DNA of 64,000 nucleotides, taken from assembly GCA_016708465.1 (NCBI GenBank), contig JADJFT010000005.1, positions 62,001-126,000 on the forward strand, given 5' to 3'. Position 1 is the first letter of the stretch; each line of letters opens with the position of its first letter. A program made the translations under genes and the position numbers. Below the pieces are notes generated by a model. That model ran no database searches, was not told the origin of the DNA, and was given only the letters and a program-made list of their open reading frames with translations. Of the stretch, positions 18,701 to 28,903 are shown in pieces. The stretch is from Rhodanobacteraceae bacterium (GTDB lineage Bacteria; Pseudomonadota; Gammaproteobacteria; Xanthomonadales; Ahniellaceae).

Positions 18701-21700
18701 CCTAGCGATGCGTGGCTTGTCGCCTTTCAGGAAAGTCAGCAGCAGACCGCCGCCGCACACGCGGCTTTCCAGCGCACGATGGCCGAGAGCCATGCGGCGT
18801 ATCTGAAGTTGGCCGAATCGGCTTTGCTCGGATTGAGCGGCGGCGTGCCGATGGTCGTGATACCGACCGCTGTCGCCGCTGTGGTCGAGACGACAACGAC
18901 GACTGCTGTGGCGAAGACGACGAGCACGGCATCGTTGCCTTCATCGCCATCATCGCCGCCAACCGCTATAGCGCTGCCGCAGTCACAGGTGCTTGCGCCG
19001 CGTGCTGTCGATCTGCCGGCGCTGCTGATGGCGATCGTTTCCGAAAAGACGGGTTATCCGGTCGATATGTTGAATCTCGACATGGACCTCGAAGGCGATC
19101 TCGGCATCGATTCGATCAAGCGTGTCGAAATCTTGGCGGCAGTCGACGAACGCGCACCGACGTTGCCCAAGGTGGATCGGGCGCGACTGAGCGCACTGCA
19201 CAGTTTGCGCGAGATCGTTGACTACCTCGGTGCATCCGCCGTTAGCGCCGTCGCAGTGACGAGCGCGCTGTCGGCACCGGCGAGTGTCGATCTGCCGGCG
19301 CTGCTGATGGCGATCGTTTCCGAGAAGACGGGTTATCCGGTCGATATGTTGAATCTCGACATGGACCTCGAAGGCGATCTCGGCATCGATTCGATCAAGC
19401 GTGTCGAAATTCTGGCGGCAGTCGACGAACGCGCACCGACGTTGCCCAAGGTGGATCGGGCGCGACTGAGCGCACTGCACAGTTTGCGCGAGATCGTTGA
19501 CTACCTCGGTGCATCCGCCGTTAGCGCCGTCGCAGTGACGAGCGCGCGGTCGGCACCGGTATCACCGCCACCGGCATCGCCGTCGCCACCTCCGCAGGAG
19601 CAGCCAGAACTCGGCCGTTACGCGCTGCAATTGATCGCGGCAGCGCCCACCGGATTTGCACTGCCGGGACTGTTGTCCGGCCTGCGCGTGCATATCACTG
19701 GCGACGACACGATCGCACCCTTGCTCGCTGAGACCTTGCGTGCGCGCGGCGTTCAGGCGCTCGCCGTGTCGGCCTTGCCGGAATCGTCCACTGCCTGCAT
19801 CTTCCTCGGCGGTCTGCGCAAGATTCGCGATGCCGATGATGCGATGGCAGTGAACCGTGACGCATTCCGTCTGGCGCGCGCGCTGGCACCGCGCCTGCAG
19901 CAGGGTGGCGGGCTGTTCGTGACCGTACAAGATAGTGGCGGTGCCTTCGCTATGGATGCGGTGCCTGCGGATCGCGAGTGGCTCAGCGGAATGCCGGCGT
20001 TGCTGAAAACCGCAGCACTCGAGTGGCCACAAGCCTGCCTCAAGGCGATCGACCTACAGCAGGAAGGACGCTCGCCGGCGCAGATCGCGCAAGCGATCAC
20101 CGATGAGCTGCTCGAAGGCGGCGGTGAGATCGAGATCGCGCTGCCTGCTGTTGGTGGTCGTTACAGCTTGCGCAGCGTCGCACGAAGCGTCGATGCCAGT
20201 GCGCCAGTGATCAATGACGGCGATGTCATCGTGGTCTCTGGCGGTGCTCGCGGCGTCACCGCAGCCTGTCTACAGGCGTGGGCCGGGCGTGTGCGTGCGC
20301 GCTTCGTATTGCTCGGCCGCACGCCCTTGCATGATGAACCCGTTGCCTGTCGCGGTATCAGCGACGAAGCCGGCCTCAAGCGCGTGCTGTTCAGCGCTGC
20401 ACTCGCTGCTGGCGAACAACTCACACCGGCGGCATTGCTGTCGCGTGTCCAGCAACTGCTGGCACAGCGCGAGATTCGCGCGACATTGGCATCGTTGCAG
20501 GCAGCCGGCAGCGAAGTGCGCTACTGCACCGTCGCGGTCGAGAACACGGCAGCGCTCGCGGCCACGCTTGCCGAGGTGCGCGCCGACTGGGGACCGATCC
20601 GCGGCGTCGTGCACGCTGCCGGCGTACTTGCCGACAAGCGCATCGCCGACAAGACCGACGCGCAGTTCCGACACGTTTTCGATACCAAGGTGCGTGGGTT
20701 GCAGGCATTGCTTGCGGCAACGCTGGATGATCCGCTGAAGCTGCTCTGCGTGTTTTCGTCGGTGTCGGCGCGCTGCGGCAATACCGGACAGGCCGACTAT
20801 GCGATGGCGAACGAGGTGATCGCCAAGGTTGCAGCCGCTGAAGCGCGCCGGCGTCCTGGCCTGCGCGTGAAGGCGCTCGGATGGGGGCCTGGGAAGGCGG
20901 CATGGTCTCGCCGCATCTGAAGGCACGTTTCGCCGAACTGGGCGTGCCGATGATTCCACTCGGGCGCGGTGCATGCATGTTCGCTGACGAGATGGCCGAC
21001 GCTGGCGACGCTGGCGTCGAACTCGTGCTTGGTGGCGAACCGCGCGCCGAAGCGCTGTTATTTGACGGTGCCGAGCAGCGCATTGATGCACTCGAACTCT
21101 CGGTGCAGCGCGCCAGTCACGCGTGGCTCGAAGGCCATGCCGTCGATGGCGCGCCAGTGGTCCCGGTCGTACTTGTCGCGGAATGGCTGACGCGTGCCGC
21201 GTGCAGTTTCCGCCCTGGGTTGGTCGTGACCGCACTGCATGACTTGAAAGTGTTGAAGGGCATCCGCCTTGATGGCTTCGAGAACGGCGGTGACCGCTTC
21301 CGCATTGAAGCTCAGGCGCTGCGCGGCGCTGCAACCGCCGAGTTGCAAATGCTGTTACGCGACGTGACCGGGCGACCGCGCTACAGCGCGCGTGCGGCGT
21401 TGCACGCAATGCCGGCGCTGGCGGACGGTGAAGCGCCGCTGCCAGTGCTCGATGCCTGGCCGGGCGCGGCACCCTATCCGGAATTGCTGTTCCATCGCGG
21501 CCAGTTCGAGGTGATCGAGCAGATGCAGGGGATTTCGGATGACGGTGTCGCTGCGCGCGTGCGTGGTGTGCATGCGGCGGCGTGGCCACAACAGGGCTGG
21601 CAACTTGATGTCGCCGCACTCGATGGCGGCATGCAGCTCGCGGTTCTTTATGGTCAGCGCATGCTCGGTGGGCCGAATCTGCCGACCGCGATCGATCGTG

Positions 21701-21867
21701 TCTGCAGCTACGGCGGCGAGCCCGGCGTTGGCCCGATCACAGCGACCGCATTGCGACGCCAGGTCGGCGCCACAGCGGTGACGACCGACATCTACTTTGT
21801 CGATGCCCACGGCCGTCGAGTCGCCGATCTGCTCGGTGTGCACAACCACGCACTGACGCAGGCCTGA
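15761..21867 (+). CDS. pfaA: PfaA-like synthase KS-AT-ACP-ACP-KR-DH, interrupted by a stop codon and a frameshift
   Basis: ATG 15761 follows GAGGG. KS: active Cys211 in TDAACASTFSAL, His in VEAHGTGTKAGD and IGHTKAAAGAAG. The AT begins FLFPGQGSQYLG and carries GGHSFGE (Ser676). A Gln/His-rich linker (18703-18833) precedes two ACPs with GIDSIKRVEIL (Ser1118, Ser1211). The KR has VVSGGARGV and catalytic Tyr in GQADYAMAN. The end (about 20930-21867) is a hot-dog dehydratase-like domain with HAWLEGHAVDGAPVVP. It would build and beta-reduce acyl chains on its ACPs. Two breaks: an in-frame TAA at 17750-17752 (codon 664, 12 codons before the AT serine), same frame on both sides; and a one-base loss at 20883-20890 (GGGGGCCTGG) ending the frame at 20920 and resuming in the frame that stops at 21867. 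Restored length is about 2035 aa. Assembly error or real decay both fit. Confidence 0.85.
19007..19564 (+). repeat. Tandem duplication of a 279-bp ACP-encoding unit
   Basis: Copy 1 is 19007-19285 and copy 2 19286-19564. They differ at only a handful of bases, mostly silent (for example GAAAAG/GAGAAG, ATCTTG/ATTCTG); the roughly 75-residue ACP cores and the linkers after them are identical in protein until the last residues. This implies a very recent duplication or ongoing gene conversion. Confidence 0.95.
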
Positions 21868-21869
21868 GC

Positions 21870-24800
21870 GTGCGCTTCGCTCCGATTGCCATCGTCGGAC
21901 GCGCCTGTGTCTTGCCCGGTGCGTTGAGTCCCGAGGCCTTGTGGGCAGCCGTTCGGATGGCCGCGATCTGCTCACCGCCAGGCCCGGCCGGACGCTGGCG
22001 GCTGGCGCCGGAGCACGCGCTGTGTTACGCCTGATGCGCCGCAACCGGACCGCGCCTGGTCGGATCCGGGGCGGCTATGTCGAAGGCTTCGACGCGATCT
22101 GGCATCCGCATGGATTGCCGTGCCGGCGCAGGAACTCGTCGGGCTCGATCCGCTCGTACACTGGCTGCTGCATTGTGCGCGTGCTGCACGTGCTGAGACC
22201 GTCACCCATGGCCGCACTGGCGCGGTGTTTGGCCATCTCGGCTTTCCGAGCGAGCAGATGGCGGCATTTGCCGATCAGGTCTGGTGCCACCGCGATCACG
22301 GTGTCGATGCGCGTAACCGAGCGATGAGTGGCGGTGCCGCTGACCTGCTTGCGCGAGCACTGGCACTCGATGCGGGCAGTCATGCGCTTGATGCCGCTTG
22401 TGCCAGTTCGCTGTACGCGATCAAGCTTGCCTGCGATCGCTTGCACGAGGGCAGCGTCGACTTGATGTTGGCGGGCGCGGTGCAGCGTGCCGATGATCTG
22501 TTTTTGCACATCGGTTTCTCGGCGCTGAATGCATTAAGCCGAAGCGGCCAGTCACGACCGTTCCATCGCGATGCCGATGGTCTGATACCGGCCGAAGGCT
22601 GCGCGATGCTGGCGTTAAAACGCCTCGCCGACGCGCGCCGCGATGGCGACACCATCCACGCATCGTGCGCGGAATCGGTTTGTCGAACGATGGTCGCGGT
22701 CGCGGCTTGCTGGTGCCGGATGCCGGCGGGCAGCAGCGCGCTATCCGTGCTGCCTACGCCGCCGCCGGTCTCGCGCCATCTGCGGTGTCGCTGCTCGAAT
22801 GCCATGCGACCGGCACGCCCGTGGGCGATGCCACCGAACTGCGCAGCAGCAGCGACGTCTTCAGTGACATCGATGGCTTGCCGATCGGATCGTTGAAATC
22901 CAACCTTGGACACCTGATCACCGTCGCCGGTGCGGCCGGTGTCATCAAATTGATCGAGGCGATGCGCGCCGGCGTGCGTCCGCCCAGCCTGCACGCCGAG
23001 CCGCCGACACCGGCGCTGGCAGAGACGCCATTCCGCGTGTTGCAGGCCGCAGAACCCTGGTCAGCGCAGTCGCCGCGGGTAGCTGCGATCTCGGCGTTCG
23101 GCTTCGGTGGCAACAACGCACATCTGATTCTTTCCGAGAGCGATCCGAGTCTCGACGACGGCCTCCCCGGTGTTCACTCCGGGCAGTACGCCATCACCGC
23201 GCTCGGTGTGATGGCCGGAAGCGCGACCGATCGTGCCCAGTTCAGTGCGGCATTTGCGGCGCGAAGTTCATTGCGTGATCACGACGGTCGCGGCGCGATC
23301 ACGGCGATCGAACTCGATCTAGCCGGTCTGCGCTTCCCGCCGCGTGATCTCGAACAAACCTTGCCGCAGCAGTTGGCGATCTTGCAGGTGGCGCGCGAAG
23401 CTTTGTGCGAGGCCGGCGCATTGCCGCGCGAACGCACTGCGGTGGTGATCGGCATGGAACCCGATGCCGAAGTGGCACGCTACGGCACGCGCTGGCGCAT
23501 GTTGAACGCGACATCGGCGATGCGCGATGGCGTGATCGCTGCGCTTGAATCGGCCGGCGTGATCGGCTGCATGCCGAACATTCCGGCGAACCGGATCAGT
23601 GCCCAATTCGATTTGGCTGGACCGGCGTTCACTGTACAGGCCGGCGCTGACTCTGGACTTCAGGCGCTGCGCATCGCCTGTCGCGCGTTGGCGAACGACG
23701 AGATCGACGCGGCGCTGGTCGGTGCCGTCGATCTGTGCTGCGAAATCGTCACGGCTGCCGCTGGCAATAACGATCCAGCCGATGCCGCGGTCGCGCTGGT
23801 GCTGAAACGACGGGCCGATGCCGAACGTGATGGCGACCGCATCTACGCACTGGTGTCCGACGATGACATCACCAGTGAAGCGCAGGTCGCTGATGCAATC
23901 GTCACCGGTCTGCGCGCACGTCTCGGCAATGCCGGTGCCGCCCAAGGTCTGCTCGAACTCGCGACAGCGGCGTTGTGCCTGCATCATCGGCGTCAGCCAG
24001 ATGGCAGCGCCTGGCTCAGTGCGACGCCGCGCGGCGTGTGTCTGCCGCGCGATGGTGATCGGCCGATCCATCTGCAGGAATCGTGGACCACACCGCGGCG
24101 CGGCGAGGCGGCGCTACCGCGGTTGCATCTCTACGCCGGCATTGACCGTGCCGCAGTGGTCGCCGCGGTGATCGCGCAGCAAGAAGGTGGCGATGGTCCG
24201 GCGCGGCTGGTGCTGGTCGCACGCGACGACGAACTCGCGGCGGTACGCGAACGCGCGCTCGCGCATTTGCGCGACGGCGCGCCGGCCGGACAGGCGGTGC
24301 ACTATCGCGATGCACCGATCGGTGGCGACATCGCATTTGTCTTCGCCGGCGCTGGCGCGGCTTATCACGGCATGGGCGCGGATCTGTTGACGCAGTTACC
24401 GCAGCTCGCGAATACGCTGGCGACGCGCAGCCAAAAACTTGCAACTGCGCTCGACTGGGCGTGCGCGGCAGAGGTTGTTGAACCGTCAGTACGCCAGCAG
24501 TTATGGGGTGCATCGGCGCTGTCGCAGCTGCACGTCGAGCTGAGTGCGGGCGTGCTCGGTATCGTCGCCGATGCCTGGCTCGGATATTCCTCCGGCGAGA
24601 CCAATGCCCTGGTCGCCGCTGGCGTATGGCGCGACCCGGATGCGCTGATGGCGGCGATGGACGAAAGCCGTCTTGTCTCGCACTGGCTCGGCGGCACGTT
24701 CGCGTCCATCGCCGCGCAATGGCAGCGACCGGTGCAGTGGTCGAGCTGGAACGTCGCGGCACCGTTGGATGAGGTGCGCGCCGCAATTGCCGATCTCGCC

Positions 24801-27800
24801 CACGTCCATATCGCGATCATCAATGGTGATGCCGAATGCCTGATTGCCGGCGATGCGACCGGCTGTACAACCGCGATCGAGCGCATCGGCCGCGCACGCT
24901 GTCTGCGCCTGGACTATCCGCTCGCGGTGCATGTCCCGGAGTTGGCGGCGGTGGCATCGGACTGGCTGCAGTTGCATCGACGTGAGGCGCATCCACCACG
25001 TTCAGGACGTGTCTATTCGAATGCATCCGGTCGTGCCTACGTGGTCGACCGCGAATCGTGCGCTCGCGCCATTCTCGAACAGGCCGATCGTTGTCTCGAC
25101 TTGCGCCCGGTTGTACTGCAGGCATGGAACGATGGCGTGCGGGTATTCATCGAACACGGCCCCGGGGGCGGATTTGCGCGCGTGATCCGCGCGATTCTCG
25201 GCGAGCGTGAGGCGTTGATCGTCAGTCTTGACCGCAAGGGGCAGGGCATCGAAGCGACGATATCGGCGATTGCCGCCTTGGTCGCGGCTGGCGTCGCAGC
25301 GGACCATGCACGCTTCGAAGCCCTGCTCGCACCGGCGCAGACGTTGCCGGCAGCGCAACGACCGTTGCGACTACCGGCACACTGGCCGCCAGTGCAGATC
25401 GCACATCATCCAGCGGCCTCGGTGCCGGCGGCGCCAATTCAGATCATGGCTGCGGCGCCGTCGTTGCCGTCGGTAAGGGTGCCGGTTGTCCGTGTGCCGG
25501 CAGTGTCAGCAGTCGCCGCGAGTGGCACGTTATCGACACTCACCATGTTCGCTGCGCGGCGCCAGCAGCTCGCCCAGTTGGCCGAAGCACATCAGCAATT
25601 CCTCGCCTTGCAGGCGAGCGCACATCAGCAATTTCTCGCCCTGCGTCAGCAGGCCAACGCACTGCTGTTCAGCGGCGATCGGGCAATGGTCCCTGCCGTC
25701 GCCGCCATCGTTCGCGGCGAACAACCCACCCGCCAAGCCCGTGTCGCCGCCGCTGCCAGTGCCAGCGCCAACAGCGAGCGCGCTGCCAGTTGCCGTGCCG
25801 CTGACGCTGTCATCGCGCCCGATCGGCCCCAAGTTCAGCCGCGAACAACTCCTGATTCACGCCGACGGTCGCATCTCGGAATTGTTCGGCGTCAAGTTTC
25901 TCGGCCAGGACCGTTTCGACCGTCAAGTGCGTATGCCGAAGCCGCCGCTATTGTTGGCAGATCGCGTCACCGGTATCGACGGCGAGGCCGGCAGCATGGG
26001 CCGTGGTCGTATCTGCAGCGAGACCGATGTCGGCAGTCAGGACTGGTACCTGCATGACGCGCGCATGCCGGCCGGGGTCATGATCGAGGCCGGACAGGCC
26101 GACCTGATGCTGATTTCTTGGCTTGGTGTCGATGCGCTGAATCGTGGCGAGCGCGTCTATCGTTTGCTCGGTTGTGAACTGACCTATCACGGCGACTTGC
26201 CAAGACGCGACGACACCCTCGCATTCGACATCGTGCTCGATGGCCATGCCGCACAGGGCGATGTACGCCTGATGTTTTTCCACTACGACTGCATGAATGG
26301 CGATCGTCCGCAGTTGTCGGTACGCAAGGGCCAGGCCGGGTTCTTCACGGCGGCCGAACTGGCCGAATCCACCGGTTGCCTATGGACGCCAGAATCTCAA
26401 GACATCGTCGCTGCACCGCAGTTCGATCCGCCAGCGGTGGTGTGCACGCGTAGCCATCTTTCGCGGACCCAGATCGAAGCCTTCGCGGCCGGTGATGCGT
26501 TCGCGTGCTTCGGTCCAGGTTTCGAGTTCGCGTCGACGCATACGCGAACGCCGACAATTGCCGGTAGCCGCATGCTGCTGCTCGATCGCATCACCCATCT
26601 CGAACCCGACGGCGGGCCATGGCAGCGCGGCTACCTGCGCGCCGAACTCGACATCACGCCGGATCAGTGGTTCTTCGACGGCCACTTCAAGAACGATCCG
26701 TGCATGCCGGGCACCTTGATGTTCGAAGCCTGTTTGCAGGCGATGGCGATCCAGCTTGCCGCACTCGGTTACACGCTGAAGCGCGATGGTTGGCGCTTCC
26801 AACCGGTTCCGGAACTGGCGTATCGGTTGCAGTGTCGCGGACAAGTCATCCCTGATTCGAAGCTGCTGGTGACCGAGGTCTTCGTCGAAGAACGCAGCGC
26901 CGGCCCCGAGCCGACCCTGTACGCCGACTTGCTGTGTACGGTTGATGGCCTCAAGGCGTTTCATGCCCGCCGTGTCGCGCTGCAGTTGGTGCCGGACTGG
27001 CCGCTTGAGGACAGCGATGTCGCAGCTCGTCTTTCTGCAGCCGAATCGAATTCAGACATGCGGGCGCCCATCGTCGACGGTTTCCGGTTCGATCGCAGCA
27101 GCCTGTTGGCTTGCGCGCTCGGTCGTCCGTCCGCGGCATTCGGGCCGATGTACCGGCGTTTCGACGGCCCGACGCGGGTCGCGCGACTACCAAGTCCGCC
27201 CTATCACTTCATCAGCCGCATTGCCGAAATCCACGGGCCGATCGGTGTAATGCAGGCGGGTGCGCGTGTCGTCGCCGAATACGATGTGCCGGACGATGTC
27301 TGGTACCTCGACCAGAACGGTAGCCGGCACATGCCATTCGCGGTGTTGCTGGAAGCGGCGCTGCAGCCTTGCGGCTGGTTGTCGAGTTACGTCGGGTCGG
27401 CGCTGACGGTCGACAGCGAGCTCGGTTTCCGCAACCTCGATGGCGAGGGCCGCGTGCTGGCCGAACTCGGCGCTGGTGCCGGCACATTGCGCACGGAAGT
27501 CGAGCTGACCGCGGTGTCGGCCACGGCCGGCATGATTATCGAGACCTTCGTCGTGAACTGCAGCCTTGATGGTCGCGCGGTGTACGAGTTGCGAACGGTC
27601 TTCGGTTTCTTTCCGCCGGCCGCGCTGGCCGCCCAGGCTGGGCTGCCGATCACGCCGAAGGATCGCGACTTGCTCGAGCGCGTGAGCAATGCGGAGATCG
27701 ATCTCGATGCTGAACCAGCGGCATTCTTCGCGCATCCAACACTGCGCCTCGCGGGCTCGATGTTGCGCATGATCGATCGTATCGAAGGCGTTTGGCCGAC

Positions 27801-28209
27801 CGCTGGAAGCGCAGGCCTTGGCCAGTTGCGCGCAGTCAAAGAGGTCGATCCGGACGAATGGTTTTTCAAGGCGCATTTCTTCCAAGACCCGGTGCAGCCG
27901 GGATCGCTGGGGTTGGAAGCGATGTTGCAGGCACTGCAAGCGTTCCTGTTGCATGAAGGCGCCGGAATCGACCTGGTCGCGCCGCGCTTCGAAACCGTCG
28001 CCACCGGCCCGATGCACAGTTGGAAATACCGTGGACAGGTGTTGCCGCAGCATCATCGTGTACAGACGACGCTCGAGATCACCGCGCGCGGTCGTGACGA
28101 GCGCGGTGAGTATGCGTTCGCCGATGCCAGCCTCTGGGTCGATGGCCAGCGCATCTACGAGGCCAACGACATCGGTGTGCGCATCGTCGCGGGCGAAGCC
28201 CGAGCATGA
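21870..28209 (+). CDS. pfaC: PfaC/Pfa3-like synthase KS-CLF-AT-DH-DH, several frameshifts
   Basis: GTG 21870 (RFAPIAIVGRACVLPGAL) lies 2 bp after the previous stop. KS: active Cys codon 22399 (LDAACASSLYAI), ECHATGTPVGD, LGHLITVAGAAG. A chain-length-factor-like second KS (about 23200-23900) has Gly for Cys (VQAGADSGLQAL). The AT (about 24330-25250) has GYSSGETN. A linker with AHQQFLAL repeats follows. Four hot-dog folds (25850-28190) come next, folds 2 and 4 with FFDGHFKNDPCMPG and FFKAHFFQDPVQPG. Fusing AT between CLF and DH resembles myxobacterial Pfa3. Frame changes are needed near 21952, 21980, 22030-22070, 22120, 22661 (one base lost in CACGC-ATCG) and 25724 (one extra C). Uninterrupted stretches are 22665-26057 and 25486-28209. 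Restored length is about 2110 aa. Confidence 0.82.
25587..25640 (+). repeat. Short direct repeat in the AT-DH linker
   Basis: GCACATCAGCAATT(C/T)CTCGCC occurs at 25587-25607 and 25620-25640, a 33-bp period, encoding AHQQFLAL twice. A similar Gln/His/Phe-rich linker precedes the ACPs of the upstream synthase (18703-18833), suggesting matching docking or structural helices. Confidence 0.7.
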
Positions 28210-28871
28210 GCACGATGCGGTTGCAGGTCGCCGGCATCAACGACGTGCTGGCGCGTGCGCCGGCCGATCTGCCGTCCTGGTTGTCGCCTTCGGAAAGCGA
28301 GCGTCTGGCCGAACTGCATGTCGAGCCGCGACGCCGGCAGTATCTGGCCGGGCACTGGTTGGCGCGCGCGGTACTCGCCGCGCACTCGGGCGGCGCGCCC
28401 ACCGACTGGTTGCTGCAACAACGCCGCAGCCTGCCGCCGGCCGTGATCGACCATGAGGCGACGCTCCTGCTTTCGCTCAGCCACAGCGGCGACTGGGTTG
28501 CTGCGGCTGTCGCCGATCAGGCGATCGGCATCGATCTTGAACAACGCCGACCGCGCGCCGCCCTGCATCGTTTCGAACCATTGTTACTGGCGGCCGGCGA
28601 AACCGAGGGCGTGCTCGATACCGACACCTTGCTGCAGCGCTGGGTGGCCAAAGAGGCGTGGATCAAGCGTGACCATGGCAGCGCGCTGCCGGAGCGCCTG
28701 GCGGCAGTGGCCATGCAACCTGCGATCGGCGCCGATGCCGATGTCCATCTGCTCACGACCGCGGCGTTTCATCTCGGCATCGCAACCACCGCCGCACCGT
28801 GGACGTTGGAGCTGCCCTTGGCCGTCTATGCCAGCGAACGCTGGCAGGTTCAGGACTTGGACCGGGCGTGA
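28206..28871 (+). CDS. Sfp-type 4'-phosphopantetheinyl transferase (PfaE-like)
   Basis: A 221-aa enzyme that would transfer phosphopantetheine from CoA to the two ACP serines upstream. It has family motifs SLSHSGDWVAAAV, AIGIDLEQRRPR (Mg-binding Asp, Glu) and WVAKEAWIKRDHG (catalytic Glu, Lys). ATG overlaps the synthase stop by 4 bp (ATGA), so it is translationally coupled and clearly part of the locus. It is intact. Confidence 0.93.
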   Translation: MSTMRLQVAGINDVLARAPADLPSWLSPSESERLAELHVEPRRRQYLAGHWLARAVLAAHSGGAPTDWLLQQRRSLPPAVIDHEATLLLSLSHSGDWVAAAVADQAIGIDLEQRRPRAALHRFEPLLLAAGETEGVLDTDTLLQRWVAKEAWIKRDHGSALPERLAAVAMQPAIGADADVHLLTTAAFHLGIATTAAPWTLELPLAVYASERWQVQDLDRA

Positions 28872-28903
28872 TCGGCCGCGAATTTTGACGGCGTTGCGTC
28901 GCC

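Noticed and set aside
19007..19564. CRISPR or other short-spaced array
   Set aside because: The repeat is a 279-bp ACP-coding duplication, not short repeats with spacers. I saw no CRISPR array, insertion sequence, tRNA or rRNA in the window.
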